64,000 nt of DNA, taken from the NCBI RefSeq assembly GCF_000955955.1, contig NZ_JYJG01000003.1, positions 1 through 64,000 of the forward strand. Reading direction: 5' to 3'. This stretch comes from Lentzea aerocolonigenes. Its GTDB lineage: Bacteria > Actinomycetota > Actinomycetes > Mycobacteriales > Pseudonocardiaceae. Both the position numbers and the translations under genes were made by a program. How positions within the stretch are numbered: the first letter of the stretch is position 1; each line of letters starts with the position of its first letter. Of the stretch, positions 9,053 to 18,601 are shown piece after piece. The notes under the pieces are model-generated. The model was given only the letters and a program-made list of their open reading frames with translations. It was not told where the DNA came from and searched no databases.

Positions 9053-10441
9053 TCAGCCGTGCACGTGCAGCGGCTTGCCGGCCAGGGCGAGGAAGGCCTC
9101 GCCGAGGGCTTCAGTCTGGGTCGGGTGGGCGTGGATCAGCGGAGCCACGTCCTCCGGGTAAGCCTCCCAGCTGTAGATCAGCTGGGCCTCACCGATGAGC
9201 TCGCCGACGCGTTCGCCGACCATGGTCACGCCGACGACGGGGCCGTCGGGCGCCTTGACCAGCTTCACGCCACCGGCGGTCTTGAGGATCTGGCTCTTGC
9301 CGTTGCCCGCGAGGTCGTAGATGAAAACCTCCGCGGAACCGTACTTCTCCTTCGCGGCGGCCTCGGAAAGACCGACGGAGGCGACCTCGGGCTTGCAGTA
9401 GGTGACGCGCGGGATGCCCGCCTCGTCGATCACCTTCGGGTTCTGGCCGGCGATCTCCTCGGCCACGAAGATGCCCTGCTGGAAACCGCGGTGCGCGAGC
9501 TGCAGGCCAGGCACGATGTCGCCGACGGCGTACACGTTCGGCAGGTTCGTGCGCAGGCGCTCGTCGGTGATGACGAACCCGCGGTCGATCGTGATGCCGG
9601 CCTCCTCGTAGCCGTGGCCCGCGCTGTTCGGGCCGCGGCCGACCGCGACGAGCAGCAGGTCGGCGTCGAGGACGTCGCCGTTCTCCAGCGTGACGGACAC
9701 GCCCGAGTCGGTCTGGGTGGCGCCGGTGAACTTCACCCCGGTCTTGAACTTGATGCCGCGCTTGCGGAACGCGCGCTCGAGCTGCTTGGACGCGTACTCG
9801 TCCTCGGCCGGCACCAGACGGGGCAGGGCCTCGACGATGGTCACGTCCGCGCCGAACGACCGCCACACGCTCGCGAACTCCACGCCGATGACGCCGCCGC
9901 CGAGGACGACGACCTTCTCGGGCAGGTAGTCGAGGTTGAGCGCCTGGTCGCTGGTGATCACGCGGCCGCCGATCTCCAGACCGGGGAGGCTCCGCGCGTA
10001 CGAGCCGGTGGCGAGGACCACGTTCTTGCCGACGTAGCGCTGGCCGTTCACGACGACCGTGTTCGGGCCGACGAACGTGCCCGCGCCCTCGACGAGGGTG
10101 ACCTTGTTGGCCTTCGCGAGACCCTGCAGGCCCTTGTAGAGCCGCGAGATCACGCCGTCCTTGTACGAGTTGACGCCGGCGATGTCGATGCCCTCGAGCG
10201 AGCTCTTCACACCGAACTGGTCGCCTTCGCGGGCGTTGTCCGCGACCTCGGCCGCGTGCAGCAGCGCCTTGGTCGGGATGCAACCGCGGTGCAGGCAGGT
10301 GCCACCCAGCTTGTCCTTCTCGACCAGGACGACGGACAGGCCGAGCTCGGCCGCGCGGAACGCGCAGGCGTAGCCACCCGATCCACCGCCGAGGATGACG
10401 AGATCGGCGTTGGTGGCCGACTCCAGTTCCGGCGAAGTCAC
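9053..10441 (-). CDS. lpdA: dihydrolipoyl dehydrogenase (E3)
   Basis: A 462-residue FAD/NAD disulfide oxidoreductase that reoxidises the lipoyl arms of the adjacent SucB. The FAD-binding GGGSGGYACAFRAAELG, the redox pair in GGTCLHRGCIPTK (Cys49 and Cys54) and the C-terminal HAHPTQTEALGE with the catalytic His are all present. The GTG start has AGGAG at 7 nt. It is the first gene of the lpd-sucB unit. Confidence 0.95.
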   Translation of the reverse strand: MTSPELESATNADLVILGGGSGGYACAFRAAELGLSVVLVEKDKLGGTCLHRGCIPTKALLHAAEVADNAREGDQFGVKSSLEGIDIAGVNSYKDGVISRLYKGLQGLAKANKVTLVEGAGTFVGPNTVVVNGQRYVGKNVVLATGSYARSLPGLEIGGRVITSDQALNLDYLPEKVVVLGGGVIGVEFASVWRSFGADVTIVEALPRLVPAEDEYASKQLERAFRKRGIKFKTGVKFTGATQTDSGVSVTLENGDVLDADLLLVAVGRGPNSAGHGYEEAGITIDRGFVITDERLRTNLPNVYAVGDIVPGLQLAHRGFQQGIFVAEEIAGQNPKVIDEAGIPRVTYCKPEVASVGLSEAAAKEKYGSAEVFIYDLAGNGKSQILKTAGGVKLVKAPDGPVVGVTMVGERVGELIGEAQLIYSWEAYPEDVAPLIHAHPTQTEALGEAFLALAGKPLHVHG

Positions 10442-10620
10442 TTCGGATCTCCTCGGGATTACTTACTACGCGCGGGTGCGCGCGAGGTACGCGGCCATCT
10501 TGTCACTAGTTGCCAGAGCATGGTGATCCGGCATAGGACACCACGCCCTGTTCTGATCATTCACCTACTCATAACACCCTCACCTGGCACCATGGTGGAG
10601 GGAAGCGCGGGAGGTGCTCG

Positions 10621-10947
10621 ATGGGGCTGTTCGATCGTTTTCGCAGGAAGTCGCGTCCAGGTGTGCTGCGAACGGCGTCCAACCAGGACACGAGCCACCT
10701 CGAGCAGTGGACGAAGAGCCGCCACGGCGTGGAGGCCTACGTGGAGCCGAAGACCACGGTGACCGAAACCACTGTGGTCCTGGTCGCTCACGACGGCGAG
10801 TGGACTCGCCGCCGTGTCGCCTCCCCGGACGCGGCCAGAGCGTTCGCCCGCAAACAGGGCATGCCGATCTACGACGCCGGCATCGTCGGCTACCCGAAGC
10901 GCATGCGCGACTACACCGCGCGCAAAAAGGCTTCAGGCGATCTCTAA
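10621..10947 (+). CDS. conserved actinobacterial protein, unknown function
   Basis: A 108-residue basic protein beginning MGLFDRFRRKSRPG and ending YPKRMRDYTARKKASGDL. It has no transmembrane segment and no catalytic motif that I recognise. GGAGG lies 6 nt before the ATG. Its stop overlaps the OsmC stop on the other strand by 4 bp. It looks like a genuine short gene because codon bias, ribosome site and neighbours agree. Confidence 0.7.
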   Translation: MGLFDRFRRKSRPGVLRTASNQDTSHLEQWTKSRHGVEAYVEPKTTVTETTVVLVAHDGEWTRRRVASPDAARAFARKQGMPIYDAGIVGYPKRMRDYTARKKASGDL

Positions 10948-11408
10948 GCGTTGACCACCGGTTCGTGGCGCACCGGGAAATTGACGCTCGCCGCGATGAA
11001 ACACATCGAGTGCGCCTTCTCGTGCAACGCCTGCGCGGTCTCCCGGGTCGCCGGATCGGCCACCGTCACCACGGGGTTGAGCACCACCTCGGTGAACCGC
11101 CCGGACCCGTCCGGGTGCTCCGCCATCGTCCCTGCCGCGTGATCGCGGTACCCGGTGACGACCACGCCGTTGACCGACGCGAGATGCAGGTACCACAGCA
11201 TGTGGCACTGCGAGAGCGACGCGAGGAGCAGCTCCTCGGGGTTGTACCTGCTCCGGTCACCCCGGAACGACGGATCCGACGACCCGAGGATCAGCTCCTT
11301 GCCCTCGGCTCGGACCTCGTGCGCACGCTCGTAGTCCTTGTACCCGGAAGTCCCGCTCCCGGTGTTGCCGGTCCAGACGACGTCCACTTCGTACCGATGC
11401 GTCCCCAT
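10944..11408 (-). CDS. OsmC-family peroxiredoxin-like protein
   Basis: A 154-residue OsmC/Ohr superfamily protein. The motifs NPEELLLASLSQCHMLWYLHLA (first active cysteine) and HEKAHSMCFIAASVNFPV (second cysteine) are present, as expected for thiol-dependent hydroperoxide reduction. It would detoxify organic peroxides with lipoyl or thioredoxin-type reductants, which fits a place near lpd. It is tail-to-tail with the 108-residue gene. Confidence 0.88.
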   Translation of the reverse strand: MGTHRYEVDVVWTGNTGSGTSGYKDYERAHEVRAEGKELILGSSDPSFRGDRSRYNPEELLLASLSQCHMLWYLHLASVNGVVVTGYRDHAAGTMAEHPDGSGRFTEVVLNPVVTVADPATRETAQALHEKAHSMCFIAASVNFPVRHEPVVNA

Positions 11409-11493
11409 GTGGAAATACTCCTCTCACCGGGGCCTCCGCACCTAGCCCTGTGAGACACGCGTCTCCGTTCAGCCGCCACCCGACAGCGTCAAA

Positions 11494-11577
11494 CCGATAT
11501 ATCAGTTCGGTCGACCGCACTTGACCTGCACCTTAGCAATGACTCTTTGGACTTCGTCCGCAAACGAGTCGTTGCAA
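11494..11577. repeat. composite repeat: GATATATC word plus TGCAA hairpin (copy C1)
   Basis: CCGATATATCAG (11494-11505) is followed after 28 bp by an imperfect hairpin, 11534-11577, with GCAATGACTC pairing to GAGTCGTTGC and GGAC to GTCC. The stretch from 11522 matches the one from 52865 at about 50 of 57 positions. It lies in the 3' region of pepA. Confidence 0.75.
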
Positions 11578-11632
11578 CGGCGAGGTCGGCGCGGCCCGAA
11601 CAATGGCGTGGAAATGTGCGCCGGAAATGCGA

Positions 11633-11662
11633 CGGGCGGAGCCCCGAAAGGAGCTCCGCCCG
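11633..11662 (-). terminator. pepA terminator hairpin
   Basis: CGGGCGGAGC pairs with GCTCCGCCCG around CCCGAAAGGA, 16 bp after the pepA stop on the minus strand. The T-run is weak, as usual in this group. Confidence 0.6.
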
Positions 11663-11678
11663 TGACGAAAAAGCGAGA

Positions 11679-13151
11679 TCAGCCGTTGGCCGCGATGTCC
11701 GCCAGCACCGCCGCGATGGTGCGGACCGGAACGCCGGTGCCGCCCTTCGAGGTGTACCCGTACGGGCCACCGGTGTGGAACGCCGGGCCCGCGATGTCGA
11801 TGTGCGCCCACTGCACGCCCTCGGCCACGAACTCGCGCAGGAACAGGCCCGCCGCGAGCATGCCGCCCCAGCGGTGGCCGGTGACGTTCGCAAGGTCGGC
11901 CAGACGGGAGTCGAGGTCCGCGCGGAGCTCCTCGGGCAGCGGCATCGGCCACGCCGACTCGCCGACCGCGGTGCCGATGGCCGCCACGCGGTCGCGGAAC
12001 TCCTCGGAGCCCATGACGCCCGAGGTGCGCTTGCCCAGGGCGACGACCTGCGCGCCGGTCAGGGTCGCGGTCTCGATCAGGTAGTCCGGGCCGTCCTCGC
12101 ACGCGCGCACGATGGCGTCGGACAGGATCAGGCGGCCCTCGGCGTCGGTGTTGAGCACCTCGACGGTCTTGCCGCCGTACATGGTCAGCACGTCGCCGGG
12201 GCGGTAGGCGTCGCCGGACGGCATGTTCTCCGCCATCGGGATCGACGCGATGATCTCCAGCGGGTACTTCAGCTTCGCGGCGAGCACCATGGTGGCGACG
12301 ATCGCGGCGGCGCCCGACATGTCCGAGGTCATCTCGTCCATGCCCGCGGCCGGCTTGATCGAGATGCCGCCGGTGTCGAACGTGATGCCCTTGCCGACGA
12401 GCGCGACCTTCTTGGTGGCCTTCGCACCCTTGTACGAGATGCGCACGAGCCGCGGCTGGCGCGCCGAACCGCCGCCGACGCCCAGGATGCCGCCGAAGCC
12501 CTGCTTCTTCAGCGCCTTCTCGTCGAGCACCTCGACGTCGAGACCGGCAGCCGTGGCGAGCTTCGCGGCGCGGTCCGCGAACGAGCCCGGGTAGAGGTCG
12601 TTCGGCGGGGTGTTGATGAAGTCGCGCGCGATGGCGACGGACTCGGCGATCGCGACGGCGGCCTTCAGCGCGGCCTTGTTCTCCTTGGAACCGGCGGCGT
12701 GCAGGTCGACCTTCGCGACCGCGCCCTCGCCCTTGTCCGACTTGTACTCGGTGAACGAGTACGCGCCGAGCAGCGTGCCCTCTGCGGCGGCCGCGACGTG
12801 CAGCGAGGCCAGGGTGTTGATGGCGCGCTTCTTGCCGGCCAGCGCGCGGGCGGCGACACCGGACGCGCGGCGCACCTGCTCCTCGCCGGCGGTCTTGCCG
12901 AGACCGACCGCGAGCACGAGCGGGGCGGCGAGCTTGCCGAAGGTGGGCACCTTCACCAGTTCGTCGGCCTTGCCGGAGGCGCGCAGGGTGCCCAGCACCT
13001 CGAGCAGCGCGCCGTCGAACGCGGCGGCGACAGCTTCGGCACCGGGCGCGAGCTCCAGACCGTCCGCACCCTGCAGGGTGCCCACGACGACTGCGTCCGC
13101 GGCGGTGGTGCTCAGGTCACCTTCGGTGAGGGCCAGCTTCGGGGCTGTCAC
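11679..13151 (-). CDS. pepA: leucyl aminopeptidase (M17)
   Basis: A 490-residue two-metal aminopeptidase. The catalytic domain carries [29 protein letters not shown], and the signature NTDAEGRL (334-341). It removes N-terminal residues from cytosolic peptides. The GTG start has GGAG at 6 nt. It matches M. tuberculosis PepB (Rv2213) in position, between ilvE and the 2-oxoacid dehydrogenase genes. Confidence 0.95.
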   Translation of the reverse strand: MTAPKLALTEGDLSTTAADAVVVGTLQGADGLELAPGAEAVAAAFDGALLEVLGTLRASGKADELVKVPTFGKLAAPLVLAVGLGKTAGEEQVRRASGVAARALAGKKRAINTLASLHVAAAAEGTLLGAYSFTEYKSDKGEGAVAKVDLHAAGSKENKAALKAAVAIAESVAIARDFINTPPNDLYPGSFADRAAKLATAAGLDVEVLDEKALKKQGFGGILGVGGGSARQPRLVRISYKGAKATKKVALVGKGITFDTGGISIKPAAGMDEMTSDMSGAAAIVATMVLAAKLKYPLEIIASIPMAENMPSGDAYRPGDVLTMYGGKTVEVLNTDAEGRLILSDAIVRACEDGPDYLIETATLTGAQVVALGKRTSGVMGSEEFRDRVAAIGTAVGESAWPMPLPEELRADLDSRLADLANVTGHRWGGMLAAGLFLREFVAEGVQWAHIDIAGPAFHTGGPYGYTSKGGTGVPVRTIAAVLADIAANG

Positions 13152-13364
13152 GTGCTGCTCCAGGGTTGTACGTGGTAGGGGTGCTCGGAATCGTGACCAA
13201 TGCTAAAGGTCCGGCTGTCCACCAACGCCGAGGCCCGCCACGTTCGGCCGCAATCAGTGACGTTGACAGTTGCTCACAGTGGTGCTTTGGGGGCGGTTCG
13301 CCCATTTCGCGCATCAGTCGACCGGGTGGTTACGACCGGATGCCGCATCTGCGAATGTGTACCG

Positions 13365-14600
13365 GTGACCCACAAGCCCCGCGAGATCGTTGCGACGGTC
13401 GCGCTCGGTCTCCCCGCGGTGCTCGGTGCGGGGGTGTTCGCCGGATTCGCCCCAGCCGCAGGCCTTGCGGGCTGGTGGGTGCTCCCGGCGCTGGCCATCT
13501 CCGCGCTCGCCGCGCTGTGCTCTGCCTTCTCGACCGCCGACCAGTCCCGTGCCTACCCCGACGTCGGTGGCGGTTACGGATACGTGCGCGCGCAGCTCGG
13601 CGTGTGGCCCGCACGGATGACGGCGAGCGTCCACCTCCTCGGGCGGTGCGCCATGGCGGCGGCGGTGGCGTCGATGTTCGGCGCGTACGTGGTGCCGGAC
13701 CAGCCGGTGATCGGCGCGCTCGTCCTCGTCGCGGGCACGGCGCTGCTCGGTGCGGCCGGGTTCCGGTTCGGCACGGGGGTCAGCGCGCTCGCGTCGCTGG
13801 TGGTCCTCGGCGTGCTGGCACTGGTGATCGCGTCGAGCTTCTCGATCGAACCGGTGCCGTCGGCGGGGGAGGCGGGCACGGTCAACGAGCTCGTCGGCGT
13901 CGCGGGCCTGATGTTCATGGCGTTCGCGGGTTTCGAACGGATCACCGCGCCTGGTCGCGGTGAGCGGCCGCACTCGGTGTCCGCGCTGAAGTTCGCGATT
14001 CCAGTCCTCATCGGACTGTCCTTCGTGGTCTATCTGGCCGTGGGTGCCGGTGTGCTCCGTCAGCTCGGCAGCGCGCGCCTCGCGTTGTCGCCCGCGCCAC
14101 TGCGAGACGCGCTCACCGCAGCAGATGCGGCCGCCTTGGTGCCGTTGGTGCAGATCGCAGCGGCGGTGGCCGGCGTGGCCGCGTTGCACTTCGTTCTCTC
14201 GTCCGCGCACCGCACGCTGACGGGCCTTGTCGAGGACGGTGACCTGCCGTCCCGCCTCAAGCCGAGCGCGCTCACCCTCGCCGTGGTGGTGGGTTCCGCT
14301 CTCGCCATCGTCTTCATGCCGATGGCGACCGCACTGGGTGTGGCGGCGTGCGCGACGTTGTTCTACTACGCCTTCACGAACGCGTCGGCCCGGGTGCTGC
14401 TGCAGAACGACCGCACGTGGCCGATGCGCACGGCCTGTCTCGGACTCGGGCTCTCGGTGCTGCTCGCGATGAGCATGCCGATCCCGGCCATGCTCATCTC
14501 GCTGGCGGGGCTGGGAGCCGGTACCGGGCTCATCGGTTCGACAGCAGCACTGAGAGGAAAACGAGCAGCGTCACGCCAACGCACACCGCAAGCCCGATGA
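13365..14600 (+). CDS. APC-superfamily permease
   Basis: A 411-residue polytopic protein with about 11-12 hydrophobic segments. The N-terminal helix ALGLPAVLGAGVFAGFAPAAGLAG has the unwound GAGVF pattern of amino acid/polyamine/organocation carriers, and GLMFMAFAGFERI matches the sixth helix. The substrate is unknown. The GTG at 13365 is chosen because family homology begins there; no ribosome site is seen. A TTGACA lies at 13263 about 100 bp upstream. The 3' end overlaps the next convergent gene by 71 bp. Confidence 0.75.
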   Translation: MTHKPREIVATVALGLPAVLGAGVFAGFAPAAGLAGWWVLPALAISALAALCSAFSTADQSRAYPDVGGGYGYVRAQLGVWPARMTASVHLLGRCAMAAAVASMFGAYVVPDQPVIGALVLVAGTALLGAAGFRFGTGVSALASLVVLGVLALVIASSFSIEPVPSAGEAGTVNELVGVAGLMFMAFAGFERITAPGRGERPHSVSALKFAIPVLIGLSFVVYLAVGAGVLRQLGSARLALSPAPLRDALTAADAAALVPLVQIAAAVAGVAALHFVLSSAHRTLTGLVEDGDLPSRLKPSALTLAVVVGSALAIVFMPMATALGVAACATLFYYAFTNASARVLLQNDRTWPMRTACLGLGLSVLLAMSMPIPAMLISLAGLGAGTGLIGSTAALRGKRAASRQRTPQAR

Positions 14601-14808
14601 CGCGGCCGTTGTTGGACGGGCCGTTCTTCCTGATGCTGTAGTACGCGAGCAGGAAGAGCGCGGCGAAGATCGTCGCGACGACGACACCCGCGACGCCTCC
14701 GAGCATCCAGCCGTCGATGAGCGTCACGCCGGTGCCCAGGACGAGCAGCGCAGCCTGCAGGACGGTGCGGACGTCAGCACCTGTTGAAGATCGTTCCCCC
14801 TCGGTCAT
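14530..14808 (-). CDS. small membrane protein, unknown
   Basis: A 92-residue protein with a short hydrophilic N-terminus (MTEGERSSTGADV) and three hydrophobic segments: VLQAALLVLGTGVTLIDGWML, VAGVVVATIFAALFLLAYY and VIGLAVCVGVTLLVFLSVLL. No family is recognised. It overlaps the permease tail by 71 bp, which is unusual but both frames have normal coding character. Confidence 0.55.
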   Translation of the reverse strand: MTEGERSSTGADVRTVLQAALLVLGTGVTLIDGWMLGGVAGVVVATIFAALFLLAYYSIRKNGPSNNGRVIGLAVCVGVTLLVFLSVLLSNR

Positions 14809-14888
14809 GGCAGGGGACTTTAGCGAGCCCGAACTAGTAGGACGTCCGAGTTTTGAGAAGACGATTTTCCGTATCCCGACCAGCGGGT

Positions 14889-14894
14889 TACCGT
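14889..14894 (+). promoter_or_regulatory. -10 box of leaderless ilvE message
   Basis: TACCGT ends 6 nt before the ilvE ATG, and no Shine-Dalgarno sequence is present. Confidence 0.45.
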
Positions 14895-14900
14895 GCTCAC

Positions 14901-15992
14901 ATGACGAGCGAGTTGCCTTTCACCCGGACTCCCCACCCGCACCCGGCGACCCCGGAGCGCGTAGCGGAGGTACTTGCCAAGCCGGGCTTCGGGCAGCACT
15001 TCACCGACCACATGGTGACGATCCGCTGGAACCGCGAGAAGGGCTGGCACGACGCTGAAGTCGGCCCCTACAGCTCTCTCTCACTCGACCCCGCGGCAAT
15101 GGTGCTGCACTACGGCCAAGCGATCTTCGAAGGGCTCAAGGCCTACCGCCAGCCCGACGGTTCGATCGCGTCCTTCCGCCCTGAGGCCAACGCCGAGCGC
15201 TTCCGCGCCTCGGCCCGCCGCATGGCGATGCCCGAACTTCCCGACGAGCTCTTCCTCGAGTCCGTTCGGCAGATCCTCGCGGTCGACGACCGCTGGGTGC
15301 CGTCCGCGGAGGAGGAGTCCCTCTACCTGCGGCCGTTCATGATCTCCACGGAGAAGGGCCTCGGCGTGCGACCCGCGTCCGAGTACCTGTTCGTGCTGAT
15401 CGCCTCACCCGCCGGCTCCTACTTCGCGGGCGGCGTCCGCCCGGTGAGCGTGTGGCTCTCGACCGAGTACGTGCGCGCCGCCCCCGGTGGCACCGGCGCT
15501 GCCAAGTTCGCCGGCAACTACGCCGCGTCCCTCGTGGCGCAGGCGCAGGCCGCCGAGAAGGGCTGCGACCAGGTCGTCTGGCTCGACGCGGTGGAACGCC
15601 GCTGGGTCGAGGAGATGGGCGGCATGAACCTGTTCTTCGTCTTCGGCGACAAGGTCGTCACCCCGGAGCTGACCGGCACGCTGCTGCCCGGCATCACCCG
15701 GAGCTCGCTGCTGGAGCTGGCCTCCGACCTCGGCCTGACCGTCGAGGAACGCCGGATCTCCACCGACGAGTGGGAGAAGGCCAACGCCTCCGGTGAGCTC
15801 ACCGAGGTCTTCGCCTGTGGCACGGCCGCGGTCATCACGCCGGTCGGTCACGTCAAGCACGCCGGGGGCGAGTTCGACGTCGCCGACGGCGGCACCGGCT
15901 CGGTGACGGCGAAGCTGCGGGAGCGCCTGACCGGCCTCCAGCACGGCCACGTCGCCGACGCCCACGGCTGGATGACGACCCTGAAGGCCTAA
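14901..15992 (+). CDS. ilvE: branched-chain-amino-acid aminotransferase IlvE
   Basis: A 363-residue fold-type IV PLP aminotransferase that makes valine, leucine and isoleucine from their 2-oxo acids. [19 protein letters not shown], the PLP lysine in [15 protein letters not shown] and [12 protein letters not shown] are diagnostic. ATG 14901 is preferred over an upstream in-frame start because the family starts with [13 protein letters not shown] sequence and a -10 box lies 6 nt upstream. It is tail-to-tail with cobS, sharing 4 bp. Confidence 0.95.
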   Translation: MTSELPFTRTPHPHPATPERVAEVLAKPGFGQHFTDHMVTIRWNREKGWHDAEVGPYSSLSLDPAAMVLHYGQAIFEGLKAYRQPDGSIASFRPEANAERFRASARRMAMPELPDELFLESVRQILAVDDRWVPSAEEESLYLRPFMISTEKGLGVRPASEYLFVLIASPAGSYFAGGVRPVSVWLSTEYVRAAPGGTGAAKFAGNYAASLVAQAQAAEKGCDQVVWLDAVERRWVEEMGGMNLFFVFGDKVVTPELTGTLLPGITRSSLLELASDLGLTVEERRISTDEWEKANASGELTEVFACGTAAVITPVGHVKHAGGEFDVADGGTGSVTAKLRERLTGLQHGHVADAHGWMTTLKA

Positions 15993-16690
15993 GCGATCAC
16001 CAGCACGGCCAGAAGCGCGATTTCGGCGGCAGCACCGAGCACATCACCGGTGATGCCGCCGAAACGCTTTCCGGTGTGCTTCACGAGCCCCCACACCAGC
16101 GCGGCCGCGACGACGACGGCGACGACCGCCCGCCACCCGAGCGGGACAGCCGCAGCGGCGAGCACCACCCACGTGCCGACGACCAGCATCGGATGCTGTG
16201 TACCGGCTACCAGCGCGCCCAGCCCCTCAGGCCGCGCTGCGGGCACATTTCGCATACAGCAGACACTGAACGCCGCTCGGCTCGTCGCGAACGCGAGCAC
16301 TACGACGCCCCAGTGAGCGTGTGGGAGTGCCGCAGCCTGCGCCCCCAGCACAACGATCAGCGTGACGACCCCGAACGGCCCGGCGCCGCCGTCCTTCATG
16401 ACCTGAAGCGCGCGCTCCGGCGGTCCGTAACACCCCAGACCGTCTGCAGTATCCGCCAGACCGTCGAGGTGCATACCGCGTGTGGACAGCGCGACGACGC
16501 CGACGACCAGGAACCCGGCTACCAGCGACGATATGTTGCATACAGTCAACAGCCAGAGCATGCCGAGGACGAACGCGCCGAGCAGAACGCCGACAATCGG
16601 CGTGTATGCAATGGCCCGTCCCGCCGCCTTGCGGTCGACATGATCGACCCGTAGCGGCAGGACCGTCAGCCACGAGAACGCGAGCTTCAC
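15989..16690 (-). CDS. cobS: adenosylcobinamide-GDP ribazoletransferase CobS
   Basis: A 233-residue membrane enzyme that joins AdoCbi-GDP to alpha-ribazole in the last steps of cobalamin assembly. [18 protein letters not shown] and [12 protein letters not shown] are the family motifs, set among six or so hydrophobic segments. The GTG start overlaps the cobT stop as GTGA. The gene carries two TGCATAC words (16537 and 16604) and other AT-rich codons not seen in cobT or cobU. Confidence 0.92.
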   Translation of the reverse strand: MKLAFSWLTVLPLRVDHVDRKAAGRAIAYTPIVGVLLGAFVLGMLWLLTVCNISSLVAGFLVVGVVALSTRGMHLDGLADTADGLGCYGPPERALQVMKDGGAGPFGVVTLIVVLGAQAAALPHAHWGVVVLAFATSRAAFSVCCMRNVPAARPEGLGALVAGTQHPMLVVGTWVVLAAAAVPLGWRAVVAVVVAAALVWGLVKHTGKRFGGITGDVLGAAAEIALLAVLVIA

Positions 16691-17817
16691 CCAGTCATGT
16701 TTTCTGCGGTCGTATTTTCGGCGGTCGTATTTTCGACGGTCGTGTCTTCTGGGTCCGTGTTTTGTTGGGTCGTGTCTTCTCGGTTGGTGACGCCCGCGCT
16801 CTCGAACGTCGCCATCTCCGCGAGCACCTTCACCGCCGAGATCAGCAACGGCAGCGCCGCCACCGCACCGGAGCCCTCGCCGAGCCGCATCTCGAACTCC
16901 AGCAGCGGCTTCAGGTTGAGGTGCCCGAGCGCGATCGCGTGCGCGGGCTCGGCCGACTGGTGCCCGGCCACCCACCACTCGCGCGCACCCGGCGCCAGTT
17001 CCTCGGCGACGACCGCGGCCGCACCGACGACGACGCCGTCGAGCACGACGGGAGTGCGCCGGACAGCGGCCTGTGCCAGGAACCCGGCCATCGCGGCCAG
17101 GTCAGCGCCACCAGCGGTCGCGAGCAACGCGATCGGGTCGCTGATCACCAGGCGGGCCCGGCGCAGCGCGTCCCGGATCGCCGCCGTCTTGCGCATCCAC
17201 GCCTGGTCGTCGATGCCGGTGCCGCGGCCGACGACCGCGACCGGCTCGGACCCGGTCAGCGACGCGATCAGCACGGCGGCCGGAGTCGTGTTGCCGATGC
17301 CCATGTCGCCGGCGACGAGCACGTCGGCGCCCGCGTCGACCTCTTCGTCGGCGATGGCGCGCCCGGCCGCGATCGCCAGCTCGCACTGCTCACGGGTGAG
17401 CGCGTCCTCGCGGTCGATCGACCCGGACGACCGCCGCACCTTGTGCGCGCTGACGGCGGCCGGGGTGTCGGAGTCGACGGCCATGTCGACCACGCGCACG
17501 GTGGCGCCCGCGACCTGCGCGAGCACGTTCACGGCGGCGCCGCCGGTGAGGAAGTTCGCGACCATCTGGCCGGTGACCTCGCTCGGGAACGCCGACACGC
17601 CCTGCGCCGTCACGCCGTGGTCGCCCGCGAAGACGACGACGCGAGGCCGCACGAACGGCTTCGGCGGCACGACGCCCTGGCAGGCCGCGATCCAGTTGCC
17701 CAGCTCCTCCAGGCGCCCGAGCGAGCCGACCGGCTTGGTCAGCACCGCGTGCCGGGCCTCGGCCGCGCGCAGAACGGTCTCGTCCGGCGGTTCAACCGGC
17801 GGGAACTCGGTGCTCAC
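16687..17817 (-). CDS. cobT: nicotinate-nucleotide:DMB phosphoribosyltransferase CobT with pentapeptide-repeat tail
   Basis: A 376-residue enzyme that makes alpha-ribazole phosphate. [43 protein letters not shown] and the catalytic region [16 protein letters not shown] are present. AGGAG lies 7 nt before the GTG. After the normal end (near FESAG) comes a tail of about 35 residues made of degenerate (D/N)TTxE pentapeptides ending NMTG, encoded by six 15-bp repeats. It lies between cobU and cobS and is coupled to both. Confidence 0.93.
   Translation of the reverse strand: MSTEFPPVEPPDETVLRAAEARHAVLTKPVGSLGRLEELGNWIAACQGVVPPKPFVRPRVVVFAGDHGVTAQGVSAFPSEVTGQMVANFLTGGAAVNVLAQVAGATVRVVDMAVDSDTPAAVSAHKVRRSSGSIDREDALTREQCELAIAAGRAIADEEVDAGADVLVAGDMGIGNTTPAAVLIASLTGSEPVAVVGRGTGIDDQAWMRKTAAIRDALRRARLVISDPIALLATAGGADLAAMAGFLAQAAVRRTPVVLDGVVVGAAAVVAEELAPGAREWWVAGHQSAEPAHAIALGHLNLKPLLEFEMRLGEGSGAVAALPLLISAVKVLAEMATFESAGVTNREDTTQQNTDPEDTTVENTTAENTTAENMTG
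16700..16789. repeat. six 15-bp tandem repeats in the cobT 3' end
   Basis: Units such as TTTTCGGCGGTCGTA repeat six times with drift (16700, 16715, 16730, 16745, 16760, 16775). On the minus strand each encodes one (D/N)TTxE-type pentapeptide. Confidence 0.85.
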
Positions 17818-17843
17818 CTGGTCGCTCCTATCCCTGCTTGTCG

Positions 17844-18383
17844 TCAGCGCAGTTTCAACGGGATGCCCGCGACGAGCAGCGTGACCTCGTCGCACACCTC
17901 GGCGACGCGCGCGTTGAGCGCACCGAGGTGATCGCGGAAGAGTCTGCCTGAGCGCGTCGAGGGAACGACGCCGAGGCCGACCTCCGCTGTCACGAGCACG
18001 AGGCGCGCCCGGCACGTGGCGACCGAGCCGACGAGCTCGCCGACGTGGTGAGCGATCGCCTCGGTGCCGTCCCCTTCCCACGCGTCGGCGTCGTCCAGCA
18101 CGCTGACCAGCCACGTCGAGAGGTCGTCGACCAGGATCGGCGGGTCCTCGTACTGCGTCGCGGTGAGCAACGCGGGCAGGTCCGGCGGCGCGGACGCCTC
18201 GACCGTGTGCCAGGTGGACGGACGCCGGGCGACGTGCAACGCGATGCGCGCGTCCCAGTCCGGGTCGTCCGGGTAGCGGCGGGCGGTTGCGACGTAAGTC
18301 ACGGCGGCGTCGGTGAGCAGGCCTTCCGCGTGCGCTGACTTGCCGGAACGCGCTCCGCCGAGCACGAGAGTGCGAGATGACAA
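17844..18383 (-). CDS. cobU: adenosylcobinamide kinase/guanylyltransferase CobU
   Basis: A 179-residue bifunctional enzyme that phosphorylates and then guanylates adenosylcobinamide. The P-loop GGARSGKS sits at residues 9-16, with [21 protein letters not shown] and VDDLSTWL, and [10 protein letters not shown] near the end. The start is a TTG with GAAGG at 7 nt. Together with cobT and cobS it forms the nucleotide-loop assembly operon; no cobalamin riboswitch fits in the 17-bp gap upstream. Confidence 0.9.
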   Translation of the reverse strand: MSSRTLVLGGARSGKSAHAEGLLTDAAVTYVATARRYPDDPDWDARIALHVARRPSTWHTVEASAPPDLPALLTATQYEDPPILVDDLSTWLVSVLDDADAWEGDGTEAIAHHVGELVGSVATCRARLVLVTAEVGLGVVPSTRSGRLFRDHLGALNARVAEVCDEVTLLVAGIPLKLR

Positions 18384-18387
18384 GAGT

Positions 18388-18393
18388 TAGCCT
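18388..18393 (+). promoter_or_regulatory. -10 box of leaderless small gene
   Basis: TAGCCT ends 7 nt before the ATG at 18401. It overlaps the upstream region of cobU on the other strand. Confidence 0.4.
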
Positions 18394-18400
18394 TCGTCCC

Positions 18401-18601
18401 ATGGAGTTCCGCTGGCGCTACCAGGATGCCCAAGGCCGCGACGTCGCGGGGCCGGACGTGATGTTCGCCGACCAGACGGAGGCGGAGGAGTGGTTCAGCG
18501 CCGAGTGGCGTGACCTGCTCGACGTCGGGGTCGAGCAGGTCACGCTGCTGCGCTCGGAGTCCGAGGTGTACGGCCCGATGAGCCTCCACCCGGCTACCTG
18601 A
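18401..18601 (+). CDS. small conserved actinobacterial protein, 66 aa
   Basis: [22 protein letters not shown]... is an acidic 66-residue protein with a [16 protein letters not shown] helix and ends YGPMSLHP. No known domain. The start is supported by a TAGCCT box 7 nt upstream. Its stop abuts the stop of the convergent aldo/keto reductase with no gap. Confidence 0.65.
   Translation: MEFRWRYQDAQGRDVAGPDVMFADQTEAEEWFSAEWRDLLDVGVEQVTLLRSESEVYGPMSLHPAT

Noticed and set aside
7361..10762. A very long plus-strand open frame (1133 codons) across sucB and lpd
   Set aside because: It is antisense to two unmistakable enzymes and has Arg/Gly-rich, low-complexity translation typical of high-GC shadow frames.
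18384..18400. Cobalamin riboswitch upstream of cobU
   Set aside because: Only 17 bp separate the divergent starts, too short for a riboswitch.
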